Source: Darksidea phi
Lineage: Eukaryota; Ascomycota; Dothideomycetes; Pleosporales; Lentitheciaceae
DNA: 39,775 nucleotides
NCBI GenBank assembly: GCA_030770425.1
Contig: JASJFT010000293.1
Span: forward strand, 7,460 to 47,234
Direction: 5' to 3'
In this document: positions 21,190 to 30,026 of the stretch, piece by piece
How positions within the stretch are numbered: the stretch's first letter is position 1
How the letters are laid out: every line of letters starts with the position of its first letter
Program-made: the position numbers and the translations under genes
The notes under the pieces: model-generated
What the model was told of the DNA's origin: nothing
The model's input: only the letters and a program-made list of their open reading frames with translations
The model's database searches: none

Positions 21190-22009
21190 AGTAGTAAGCT
21201 TATAGAGAAGGAGGTCGTAGAGCCAGCAAGATAACTTTGTTGGTTTGGATTTTCATGGTGAGAGTCTTTTTGTAAGGTCCGTACGAAACACAGTAGGAGT
21301 TTGCAAGCAAGACAACTTTGTATCAGGTCGTGATAAAATGATCATTCTTTCCCTAGAACATACTTCTGACGACTTCAGCAACAGCATTGGGTTGTGAGCC
21401 AGCCTCGTCGATGAGTTCACCTGCGGTCATACTGCAGTGTTCGCGTTCTCCACCCACCCGTCCCGCCCCATAATGTGAAAGCCTACATCAACCCATCTGC
21501 GGGGTGTCAAGAAGAAATTTGTGACTCACACGAAATAATGACATCCCAATCTCCATCCGGCACTACCGATTAGGAGATAGTGCACGACGTGCCTGAGCCA
21601 GCCATGGCTCGCTTGTGCCTTGATTAAAAGATGCCCCGAGGTCATCTACTGTCAGCATGTCATGTAAACTCCATGTTATCACCAGCTGACCTCGCGCCAC
21701 CTCTCCGATTACCCTCGACACTGGCCCGTTTTAGGAACGAGGTCGGCGAGCACGGGGGACGTCGTTAGTTGATAGATCAACCCAACGATGTTGAACTTCA
21801 GGTGATCACAATGGCGGGCGTTGAACGAAGAAGCTATTAGCAAATTGGTATGCAACCCAAAGGGCACCGGGAATGACCATGGCGTTGGATAAGCACAGTC
21901 GCGCTTGTGAAGTTAATGGAATGTAGCGGAGTTTATATAAACAGTTTTCCTGCCCGAGAAAAAAACGGTATCTGCATCATTCAACAACCTCTCTGGACTT
22001 TGCTGCATT
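21190..22009. other. non-coding stretch with a dispersed-repeat fragment
   Basis: 820 bp without a plausible gene. It contains a fragment (21247-21289) also found near 38750, and two copies of a short word (GCAAGAYAACTTTGT) at about 21227 and 21306. It may be the remains of a transposable element. Confidence 0.4.
21247..21289. repeat. dispersed repeat fragment, copy A (partner at 38749)
   Basis: About 43 bp starting GGATTTTCATGGTGAGAGTC match 38749-38792 with scattered, largely A/G and C/T, differences. Flanks on both sides are only faintly similar. This suggests two old copies of one repeat family, diverged by mutation. No coding potential or terminal repeat is visible. Confidence 0.5.
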
Positions 22010-22252
22010 ATGACATCCACGATTGTGAAGCCTGTTCTTCCTAAGACAAAAACACAAACTAACATGCGTATACGCATACATCGTCCTCGCGGAAGAAACT
22101 TACGAAGCAGCAACGCTCGCCCACTCCCGTCGAAGTCCAAGAAGAAGAAAAAGGAGATATGATTCAAGACGTCATCGTACTCGGCGATGATATCAGGGAT
22201 GAGTCGGCTCAGGTGGAGGCGCGACGTAAAGCGAACTCTGAGAGGAAGACGC

Positions 22253-22266
22253 ATAAGGTATAAGGT
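22253..22266. repeat. 7-bp tandem duplication (ATAAGGT x2), frameshifting
   Basis: Two perfect adjacent copies of ATAAGGT (22253-22259 and 22260-22266). The reading frame ending ERKTHK upstream meets the frame starting VQTSDG downstream only if one copy is ignored. A recent insertion by replication slippage or end joining is the simplest reading. Confidence 0.8.
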
Positions 22267-22533
22267 ACAAACATCCGACGGGCCTACACCACCAAAAAGC
22301 GCTCGTCAATGGAGATTTCCTGCAAAAGCTCCAGAGGGAAAACGCAGAAAGACGATAAACCAGGTACCAGTACAATACGTAAAGACTATTCTTGGCATGT
22401 ACAGGAGGGGAGTGCTGACGAAGCCATTAGATGGGTTTGGGATGGCGTACAAAGCAAGTGGTCGGGATGCAACGCCACGACATGAAGATTATAATAAAGT
22501 CATCGCGGAGCTCGACGCCATCGAGGAAGCAGA

Positions 22534-22559
22534 GCGGTCCGGCAAAGCGGTCCGGTAAA
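22534..22559. repeat. 13-bp tandem duplication (GCGGTCCGGYAAA x2), frameshifting
   Basis: Adjacent copies at 22534-22546 and 22547-22559 differ only by C versus T at the tenth base. With both copies present the frame runs into a TAA. With one copy, the upstream AERSGKA joins the downstream YAAADINAG in frame. Confidence 0.8.
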
Positions 22560-23069
22560 GCATACGCCGCCGCTGATATTAATGCTGGCATGGACAAAGA
22601 TACCTACACCGGCCATCGCGCACAGCTATCATCGTCTAAACAGGCTAGTAATACTGGGCACGCGTCTTTGTCGAATCTATCGTCAAAACAGACACCTAAG
22701 CAACTTTCAACACTCAAGGTCACTAAGACTGGTCTGAAACCAATTACGTCTCTGTCACAGCTTCGTCATCCGCCAGATTCCAACGCCAGGAGAGCCGAGT
22801 TAACCGAATGTTACTCTAGCAACTTTTCGAATTGCTTTTCAACTTCTGGCATTGATCTAACCGAGAAGGACCAACTAGAGTATCAGATCATAATCTATGC
22901 ACTAGTGAACATGCGCCAATCCCTCGAAGTCGAGATCAAGCGAGCCACGACTTTAGCACTGGCTAAGAATGAACGCATTGATATGCTCGAATACCACCAG
23001 CGTGATCCAGGATATCAGCTTAGCGCGGCACAGCCAGTCAGGAAACCTCTTCCCATACAATGGGAATAG

Positions 23070-23574
23070 CGCAGTCGCCACGTAGCAAGGGTATGTTGCT
23101 ATTGTGTCTTGATTTTGTAGGCCAGCTTATATATAGGTAGACGCGAAATGGAATTCTTGTTTTATCAGGTGGTGTTTCCTTCATGGTGCATGACCTGTAC
23201 AAGAGCTCTCTGAGAAGTGGATTTCGCACGGATGAATTCGAGGCAAGTCGACTCCCTTCCCTGTACTCATAGGTAGTTAATTACTCCATGTAGTAGTGAT
23301 CAATATAGAAGCCATTAGAACAGAAGCCAAGCAAGTTAGCACACTTTTCTATTCATCAATCCCGCGCCTCCTCTGTAGACTTCTTCTGCATCCTATTCAG
23401 GCCGCTAAATGTCCTTTAGTAACGACAGGACTGTATGTATGTCTGCAGCCTTGAGCTTCTTACACCCAGCTTCTTAACTTTTCTTGCTTCTTCCTTTGAC
23501 CCCATTACTCTACTTCTACTCGTAGGGTGCACTAGCCAACCGTGGCAGCAGACCTCCGTGCCAACGCTATCAAA
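23070..23574. other. intergenic, no feature seen
   Basis: 505 bp between the broken unknown gene and the small minus-strand gene. No frame, repeat or motif that I can support. Confidence 0.5.
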
Positions 23575-24056
23575 TCAGGGTATGTTTGCTGGAACAAGGT
23601 GTCCTGCTCTCTCACGGGCGCTAACTGGTGCAACATAGTTTCCCAGCCCCAGATACGTATGAAAGGCGTCGATATACGCCAGTTCCGCTGAAGAGGGAAG
23701 TTCGCCACGTCCCAGCTTGCTAATCAGCGCTTGAATAAGGGCATCCTCCCTATCCATAAAGCACTGGTCTTCCACAGTTTCTAGCAGGCTAGGTTAGATG
23801 ATTGATATAGGTAGCTCTATGAGACTTACCGCAGATCGGCATATTCCTCTTGCGCACTTTCATGCACTGTAAGAAGCTCTTACAGATATTGGGTATATCT
23901 GTACATTAAACTAATATATCCTAGCGAGGACTTGCCCATACTCCCCTAGCCTCCCACAAGAATAGCCTTGAAAGCCTCCACCACGGCCTTGGGACAGATG
24001 ATGAGATCGGTTTGGTAGAAGGAGTTTTCCCCAGTCTGCAGGATAGGGGCTGCCAT
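23575..24056 (-). CDS. small spliced hypothetical protein, 119 aa
   Basis: Exons are complement(23575-23788, 23830-23876, 23958-24056), and all phases agree. The ATG at 24056 opens MAAPILQTGENSFYQTDLII and leads to VEAFKAIL. An 81-nt intron (GTGGGA...GTAAGAG) and a 41-nt intron (GTAAGT...CTAACCTAG, with a branch-like CTAAC) follow. The middle exon reads LLTVHESAQEEYADLR, and the last LLETVEDQCFMDRED, ALIQALISKLGRGELP and a stop after VPANIP. The two shorter exons are too small to be noticed alone, but the joined sequence is a smooth amphipathic helical protein without stops. No signal peptide and no recognised family. It sits alone in the gene-poor block. The last 15 residues could instead be replaced by another exon. 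Real-gene status is inferred from splice and frame agreement only. Confidence 0.6.
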
Positions 24057-24389
24057 GTTGAAGAATAGGAATAGGCTAATCATAGTTAGAATGGTGAATA
24101 GCTCTTGAAGAAGTGGAGGGTAAGTCGGCTATTCTTGGTATCGCTGCGGGATTAACTGAGGTCAAGATTCAGTCCTTGAACAACGACTGATCACTGGTGA
24201 GTTCGTATGTCTAATTCCCAGTGAGCTCCCGCTGATTAACAGAGCGGATTTGATTCGATTCGATTTATGAGTAGTAGAGATAAACAAACTATTCGCACAG
24301 GCAGGCCCGTATATACAACGTACTTACGCTCCAACGCGGTCGCTGACTCAATATACGGCTTTTATGCCCATATTCGAAGCATGGTTGTT
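24057..24389. other. intergenic, promoter side of the small gene
   Basis: About 330 bp upstream of the small minus-strand gene. No motif that I can support. Confidence 0.4.
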
Positions 24390-24637
24390 GAGAAGAGTTA
24401 TTATCAAGCTTAGTAGCGAGCCAAAATCAACCACGGATTATAAGAAGGCTCTTAAGCCGCACGCGCACACAAAAGAAAAACACTCTCCCTACAGAAGCAG
24501 TTGACGCGATCACGAGAAGAGTCATTATCAAGCTTGGTAGCGAGCCAAAGTGATCCACGGATCATGAGGCTCTTGAGCCGCACACGCACACACAAAAGAA
24601 AAAATACTCTCACTGCAGAAGCAGTTGACGCGATCCG
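24390..24637. repeat. 124-bp tandem duplication, two diverged copies
   Basis: Copy 1 (24390-24513) and copy 2 (24514-24637) both start GAGAAGAGTYATTATCAAGC and end at GCAGTTGACGCGATC. Most differences are transitions; copy 1 more often carries T or A where copy 2 has C or G, with a few transversions and small indels near the middle. It ends about 210 bp before the start of the next gene and may lie in its promoter. No coding potential. Confidence 0.85.
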
Positions 24638-24844
24638 GTACTCTATCGCTCCCGACAGGCTTGCCCTCGACGAATAATGGTTCTGACCCAGTCACTGAGG
24701 ATGACTCTTGCACAACCATTCCAATCATAGGGATGAACCAATTATGGATGGCATGGACCGCGCTAAAGGCTAATAAAAACTTGCTCCTCCTCCCCCTCCT
24801 CCCTTCTGTCAACCACAGAACTTCCCAGCCTTCGACCATCCAGC

Positions 24845-26689
24845 ATGGCGCACTCTTCAGACTACTACCAACTACAGTCACCTTTGTACCGTCTTCCACG
24901 CGAACTGCGTGATCAAATCTACGAGCTCGTAGTATCTGAAGAAGCTGGCTATGGTCACGACTTTGCATCCTCTACGCTACGCCGGTTTACTTCTCTGCCG
25001 GGGACGATCCCTCAAGCCATCGGCGCCATCAAATTTGATTTGGCATACACCTGCCGGATCGCCGCAGCGGAGATGAGGGGTATCCCACTCCGTACCAACG
25101 CGATCACCTTCATGACAGGCTTGTCGAACCAGGATGGAGGAAGCTATCGCGGGCTGCAGTCGAGAGCAGGGCGCTTGAGATGCTGTGAGTATATTCCAAG
25201 ATTCTAGATATTACTGGCTGATGATTTGTGCTTCCCAGTAAACAAATACGTACAAGCAACGAGAATATACATGGTTCTTTACACTGCAGAGCTCATCACG
25301 CCAGAGATGCTCGAAAAGTTGGCAGAGTTATACCCCAGCGTCAGCGATCGGTTTTCAGAGCCACTAAGAAGAGCCATACCCGTAGCCCCCATGGGGTCCA
25401 AGTGGTATTACGGCTCCTTTCGGCGCTATGACTCAACAGATGTAGCCGTTTCCACCGAATTCGATGACGCTCTCCAATACCTCCTAAACGCCGAACGTCT
25501 TCGAGATCCTACGCGATTTGATGAACTCGCATCAAAAGCCTTTGGTAGAGATGTGCCTCCACTTGCTAATGCGATGTCGTACAGACATTTCTTCGCAGAA
25601 GGCAGTTTGTACAAACTGCTCTCTTGGGACCCTGCACCATGGGCAATTCCCAGTGACGCTGATCTCATTTCGTTGGAAGAGGCCTTGACGGAGCCGAAGT
25701 CACTCGAGGAGATCCAAGCTGAGACACGATTCCTCGTGCTCGGTGAGCTTGATGTCCCTAAGGATTCGATAAAGACCAAGTGGTTCTTCTCCGCTGCTGC
25801 AGTATGCATTGATTTCCGTAAGTAAACATGTCCTATCTCGGCCTTTGATAAGAATTGGCTGACAATATCGACAGTAAACCGCCTCCAACCCAGCCAACGC
25901 CGCCAAATACGACAAATCGTTCTTCGAGAGGATCGCAAGTCTGTATACCGTCCGGAGTGCCATGTTCGAGGCTTAATTCCTTTCTGTAAAGAAAATTCCA
26001 AGCTTCGGATTGAGCGACACGTTGGTCTATGGACAAATCTATTCCCAGTACAGTGGTAATGCATCGATAATCGGGTAAGCGGCTACAAATACTTTATGGG
26101 AAGGTGGGTTCTCATGGTATTTGCATGGTGGATACAGGAAACCTCACTTCTCAAAACCTCTGGTCTCGCCCCTGGCGCATTTTCTTTGGTTGTCGAAGGT
26201 ACATCCGAAGAAAGTATCCAGGCGTGGGATATCATGAAACATGCTGCCGGCCTTCAGGAAGCTATGACGGAGAGCTTTCGCCGCCGTGATATGCCACTTC
26301 CCCTGCATGTACGAGACAGACAGTTCGAACGCGATGAGCACCCACTGCCATGCCATCTACCACTCTGTTTTGCACCAACCGTCCGGGATATCATCCAAGG
26401 CACTTCAATGATACGTTTCAATGGTTACACTGGCGAGCTATGGGACACAGAGGAGCTTATTGTAACGCGTCAGCATTGGACTGTGGATGAATGGAGGACG
26501 GAATGGGTGGAACATGTGTTGCATCGAGGTCACTACACAGAGCTGTTTCAACAACTCCGAAGCCGGTATCGGCTCCCTGAGGACACGCCGATGTCTTCTG
26601 CAACGACTACGGCGGCGGATGCGGCGGCGGGTGCGGCGACAGATGCGTTGGCAGAGGCATCGGTAAACACAGAGACAGGCCAAGCATAA
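24845..26689 (+). CDS. fungal-specific F-box-like/2EXR-type hypothetical protein
   Basis: Exons are 24845-25184, 25239-25817, 25875-26055 and 26104-26689, giving 561 aa. Introns are 54, 57 and 48 nt with GTGAGT, GTAAGT and GTAATG donors, and all phases agree. The N-terminus has the motif YRLPRELRDQIYELV, typical of the many fungal proteins that begin with an F-box-like or 2EXR segment. Further on, WWIQETSLLKTSGLAPGAF and SLVVEG match a pattern (GMPxGSFxLVLDG) that I recall from the same fungal hypothetical family. The C-terminus is an alanine/threonine-rich low-complexity tail. The biochemical role is unknown; F-box-like members may recruit substrates to ubiquitin ligases, but that is not shown here. 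The third intron is the least certain junction (an alternative donor at the preceding GTACAG keeps frame too). Confidence 0.7.
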
Positions 26690-27351
26690 TGGTAAGTGCG
26701 CATCACGCGTCCTGGTTCCCTTCACACGCCGATACTTCCCGATGGGCGCTGTACTAGACCTGCAAAACTGACACATATATGGGATCCTGTAACAGTTGAC
26801 AACCATTATCTCGCCGTCATTCGTCGTCTCCGGCTCTCACCCAACCGGACTGCCTTATTGTACAGGCCGACTGGCTCGCTGCTCCGTCTAAAGCCCCGCA
26901 TAACGAGCGGAACCCATTGAAACTGCGTCGCATTTTGGGCGAAGGCCGATAAGCCTCGCACACATAATTTGTCATTGGCTATGTTGATCTTTCTCGCTGG
27001 TCTGTCGTCGGTTCCTTTTTAAGTAGAATCGTAATATCTAATGCAACACTTTCATGCAACAATCACCCTGTCTTCTACGCAATGTGCTTCGGGGGTACGA
27101 ACTGCATCGCTATTACGAGACTTCGGCGCTTTCCACATGATGCGACAGATGCTGACAACCTTCTGGATGGGCTTTACCGATTTCACGCAGCCAACAGAAG
27201 CGCTCTTGCGGTTGATCAAGGTGACTGAGAGACACGCGTGATGCATGCGTTTACAACGCGCGTTATGAGTAATGGTATCTCGATATTTCTATACGGTAGT
27301 TTTACATTAGGCACAATGTTGTCTATACACATCTTTCCTCTCCTCTTATGC
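26690..27351. other. intergenic, no supportable feature
   Basis: 662 bp between the F-box-like gene and the SMP relic. Short plus-strand frames (for example 26696-26920 and 27041-27241) have no domain and no consistent splicing. I see no repeat or RNA gene here. Confidence 0.5.
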
Positions 27352-28004
27352 TCACGACCGACTCCCCGCCAGCTCGCTCTGCGCCGCCGCCGTCAGACCA
27401 CCCTTGACTCACTCCGCCCGTAACCATCTTCTCTCCCTCCCTAATATCATGTAACGCCTGACTCGATTTCGTCTCACCAGCATGCTGCTGTGCTCGTGCT
27501 GTCGGCCCGCCTTTGACTGGATCCTCACTGCCCATAGGTTTCTTTTCCTTCTCGGTAATCTTGGAGATGGTCTCGCTGTCTAGCACACCTGACGCCGGGC
27601 CCCGTGCGCTTGTATCTCTTACCGTGGACGCACTTCTACTTCCCCTTCCGCTACCCTTTGTAGATTGTGAGAGAACATGCTGCGCAATCGCTGTAGGCCC
27701 GTCCTGAACCGGCTCCTCGAGCCCCGTGACGCTGCGCTCGCCCATGGTGATGTCGTGGATTATCTGCGCGGTAGCGGTTTGGCTGAGGTGCGATTGAGCG
27801 CGGGCGGTAGGGCCGCCTTGAACGGGTCCATCTTGTGCGTTAGAGTTTTCTCGGCGGCGGTTATTTGGGAGATGTGCGAGTCAACGACTGCGGCGCGGCT
27901 GATCGTTGACGCGAAGGTACGGTCGTGGGGGGAGCGCGTGGAGATGAAGGAAATGGGGTGAGAGGGGTTGCTACGCGGCTGAGGCGGAGAAGCCCTGTCG
28001 ACAT
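27352..28004 (-). pseudogene. SMP (seed maturation/LEA-like) domain gene, frameshifted
   Basis: Read on the minus strand, three SMP-type blocks are clear. Block 1 is HISQITAAEKTLT followed, after a frame change near 27840, by DGPVQGGPTARAQ and HDITMGERSVTG. Block 2 is EEPVQDGPTAIAQ and ETISKITEKEK. Block 3 is DPVKGGPTARAQQHAGE and HDIREGEKMVTGG followed, after another change near 27415, by VKGGLTAAAQSELAGS and a stop at 27352. SMP-domain proteins of filamentous fungi are hydrophilic, stress-associated, LEA-like and often carry a mitochondrial presequence. A start at 28004 (MSTGLLRLSRVATPL) looks like one but is also out of frame with the first block. At least two, possibly three, indels break the gene. 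Sequencing error is the main alternative; the 27415 shift overlaps a GTGAGT that could tempt a gene caller to add a 34-nt intron. Confidence 0.7.
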
Positions 28005-28682
28005 GGCTCTGGTAAGGCCGAGGATGTAGGATTAACGAGGGATTGAGATGTTTGTTGGTGGGACGTGGTCAGGAGGGTCGAGATTGCTGCTGATGTCGAC
28101 GGGGAAGAGATGGTATTAAGTAGGCGGGCCTAGAGTGGGTCGAGATGATACGGCATTTTGAAGGGGATATATGTAAATACAATCGCCGGTGATGCTGCAG
28201 AGCGCCATCGTTGCGGAAGGTTCATCCTCATTTTATTTGTATATATGATATCAGCATCATTGGCGTGAGACGCTATGTCGCACTAGCCATTAACATCGTT
28301 GCAGCTCAACTCCCACCACTACGTCCTCTCTCTTCATCTCTGCGCATGTCCTATCTCCCTTAACCCCGAAGACAAGGATATCTCAATATCCTGTTTAGGC
28401 GTGGGACTGCTGATCACGCGCAGGCTCAAAGGTGATGCGGAGTTAATCGGGTTTAGTAGCCACGGGCCAGCCAATGAGAGGCAAACAAACCTACTATTCC
28501 ACGATCCTTCCGACAAAGCGGTCAAATTCCGATCATTTCGGTGTGTCTCCGAGGTGAGAATGGTGAGTATAAAGGTAAGGTATATTCTCACCGTCGATTA
28601 TTCATCCCTATATCAATTTATCTATTGCTTCTCTATCTATCTTGCTCCTTCACATATTTCTATACCCGAATATCCATTCACA
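28005..28682. other. upstream region of the aldo-keto reductase
   Basis: 678 bp between the SMP relic and the reductase start. No gene is supported. The last 175 bases contain a TATA-like box and two CCG/CGG inverted pairs, listed separately. Confidence 0.5.
28510..28574 (+). promoter_or_regulatory. candidate Zn2Cys6 sites plus TATA box before the AKR gene
   Basis: CCG-N6-CGG (28510-28521) and CCG-N7-CGG (28529-28541) are inverted triplet pairs of the kind bound by fungal zinc-cluster dimers. TATAAAG follows at 28568-28574, about 110 bases before the ATG at 28683. Order and spacing are sensible for a regulated promoter, but such triplets are common by chance and the cognate factor is unknown. 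Confidence 0.35.
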
Positions 28683-29962
28683 ATGGCATTCCCTCTTCCA
28701 GCTAAGCCCGTCTCCTTGCTCGGCCGCCACCGTATCCTCTCTCCTAATGCGGGCGTCAAAGTGTCTCCCCTCTGCCTCGGAGCCTTGAACTTTGGCGACG
28801 CGTGGAAAGATGCGTTGGGAGAATGTAACAAGGAGACCTCCTTTGCTATGCTAGACCACTTCTACTCGCAGGGAGGGAATTGTAAGAGCATTTCTCCATC
28901 TAGCTTTAGACTCTGCTAACGGTAGGAGTCATCGATACCGCAGTCAACTACCAACACGGCGAGAGCGAGCAATGGCTCGGCGAATGGATGGAAGCCCACG
29001 GCTGCCGCGATGAAATGGTCATCGCAACAAAGTTCACGGGACGCCAGCTAGCCCATGTAGGCGATAAAGTCATCCAGAGTAACTTCGGAGGCAACAGCGC
29101 AAAGAACATTCACACCTCCATCGAGCGCTCCCTCAAGAATCTGCGAACCTCGTACATCGACCTAGTAAGTCCATGTCCACGTTCACAGCCAGTATATCTC
29201 TACCGAATTCGCTGACGAAGACAGTACTACATCCATTTGTACGACTACTCAACCTCCATCCCGGAGCTCATGCATACGCTCAACGACCTCTGCACCGCGC
29301 GCAAAGTGCTCTACCTCGGCATCTCAGACACCCCAGCCTGGATCGTAGTCAAGGCGAACTGCTACGCGCGCCAGCACGGCCTACGTCCCTTTAGCGTATA
29401 TCAAGGCCGCTGGAGCGCCGCATGCCGCGACTTTGAGAGGGAAATTATCCCCATGTGCGTTGAAGAAGGCCTGGCGCTTGCGCCGTGGGGTGTACTCGGC
29501 GGCGGCGGATTCAAGAGCAAAGACGAAGGTGAAGGACGGAAGACCGACATCGGCCACACAGGCAAGGAAGACCAAGTGCGCGATGTGCTGGAAAGCATAG
29601 CGAAGGAGAGGGGAACGGGAAATGCAAGCATCGCTCTCGCATACGTCATGCACAAAGCGCCATACGTCTTCCCCATCGTCGGCGGCCGCAAAATATCCCA
29701 TCTCGCGTCCAATATCGAAGCGCTCGGCCTACGTCTTTCGTCAGCCGAACTCGACAAGATCGACAATGCGTATGGGTTTGAAATCGGCTTTCCGCACGAC
29801 TTTGTCAATCCGACGAATAAGATGGTCTTGGGGCCTGGAGATTGCGCTTTTAGTGTGAATAGTGGCTACTTTGACTATGTTGCGAAGCCTAGACCTATTG
29901 CGCCGCATCAGGGTCCTTTGGATCAGACGGAATTGCCTGACCCTTGGGCTTTAGGGGATTGA
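28683..29962 (+). CDS. aldo-keto reductase, aryl-alcohol dehydrogenase/NorB-like
   Basis: Exons are 28683-28881, 28929-29164 and 29225-29962, giving 390 aa; introns are 47 and 60 nt. The first acceptor is taken at GTAGGAG (ending 28928) because it yields GGNFIDTAVNYQ, the family's active-site start. Catalytic tetrad: D69 and Y74 (FIDTAVNYQ), K101 (VIATKF), H149 (YYIHLYDY). NADPH-site residues follow near PIVGGRKISHLASNIEAL. The family reduces aldehydes or ketones with NADPH; the closest named groups are yeast aryl-alcohol dehydrogenases and the norsolorinic acid reductase NorB/AflF of the aflatoxin pathway. No polyketide synthase is in the window, so this is a general reductase call, not evidence of a mycotoxin pathway. 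It faces the FAD oxidase with 64 bp between stop codons. Confidence 0.9.
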
Positions 29963-30026
29963 TCAATTGTTTGTTAGTTCTAGATTATGGATGGGACAGT
30001 ATGGTGGATAGGTACTGTTTCCTCGT

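Larger units (their letters stand above)
22010..23069 (+). pseudogene. unknown basic protein gene broken by small duplications
   Basis: Three long coding-like stretches follow one another in different frames. Stretch 1, from about 22100 to 22259, reads QRSPTPVEVQEEEKGDM and continues to ERKTHK. Stretch 2 runs from 22267 to 22546 (VQTSDGPTPPKSARQWRF, then AIEEAERSGKA). Stretch 3 runs from 22560 to 23069 (YAAADINAGMDKDTYTG, ending PLPIQWE and stop). The breaks fall exactly on a 7-bp and a 13-bp tandem duplication, each of which shifts the frame. A likely start is the ATG at 22010 (MTSTIVKPVLPK), but another frame change of unknown nature is needed near 22060-22100. The inferred protein was lysine/serine-rich with a helical C-terminus (DQLEYQIIIYALVNMRQSL). 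No known family is recognised. Confidence 0.55.

Noticed and set aside
27411..27444. Short intron GTGAGT...GCGCAG in the SMP gene
   Set aside because: Only about 34 nt, and it would remove the conserved VKGG-TAAAQ block; a frameshift explains the data better.
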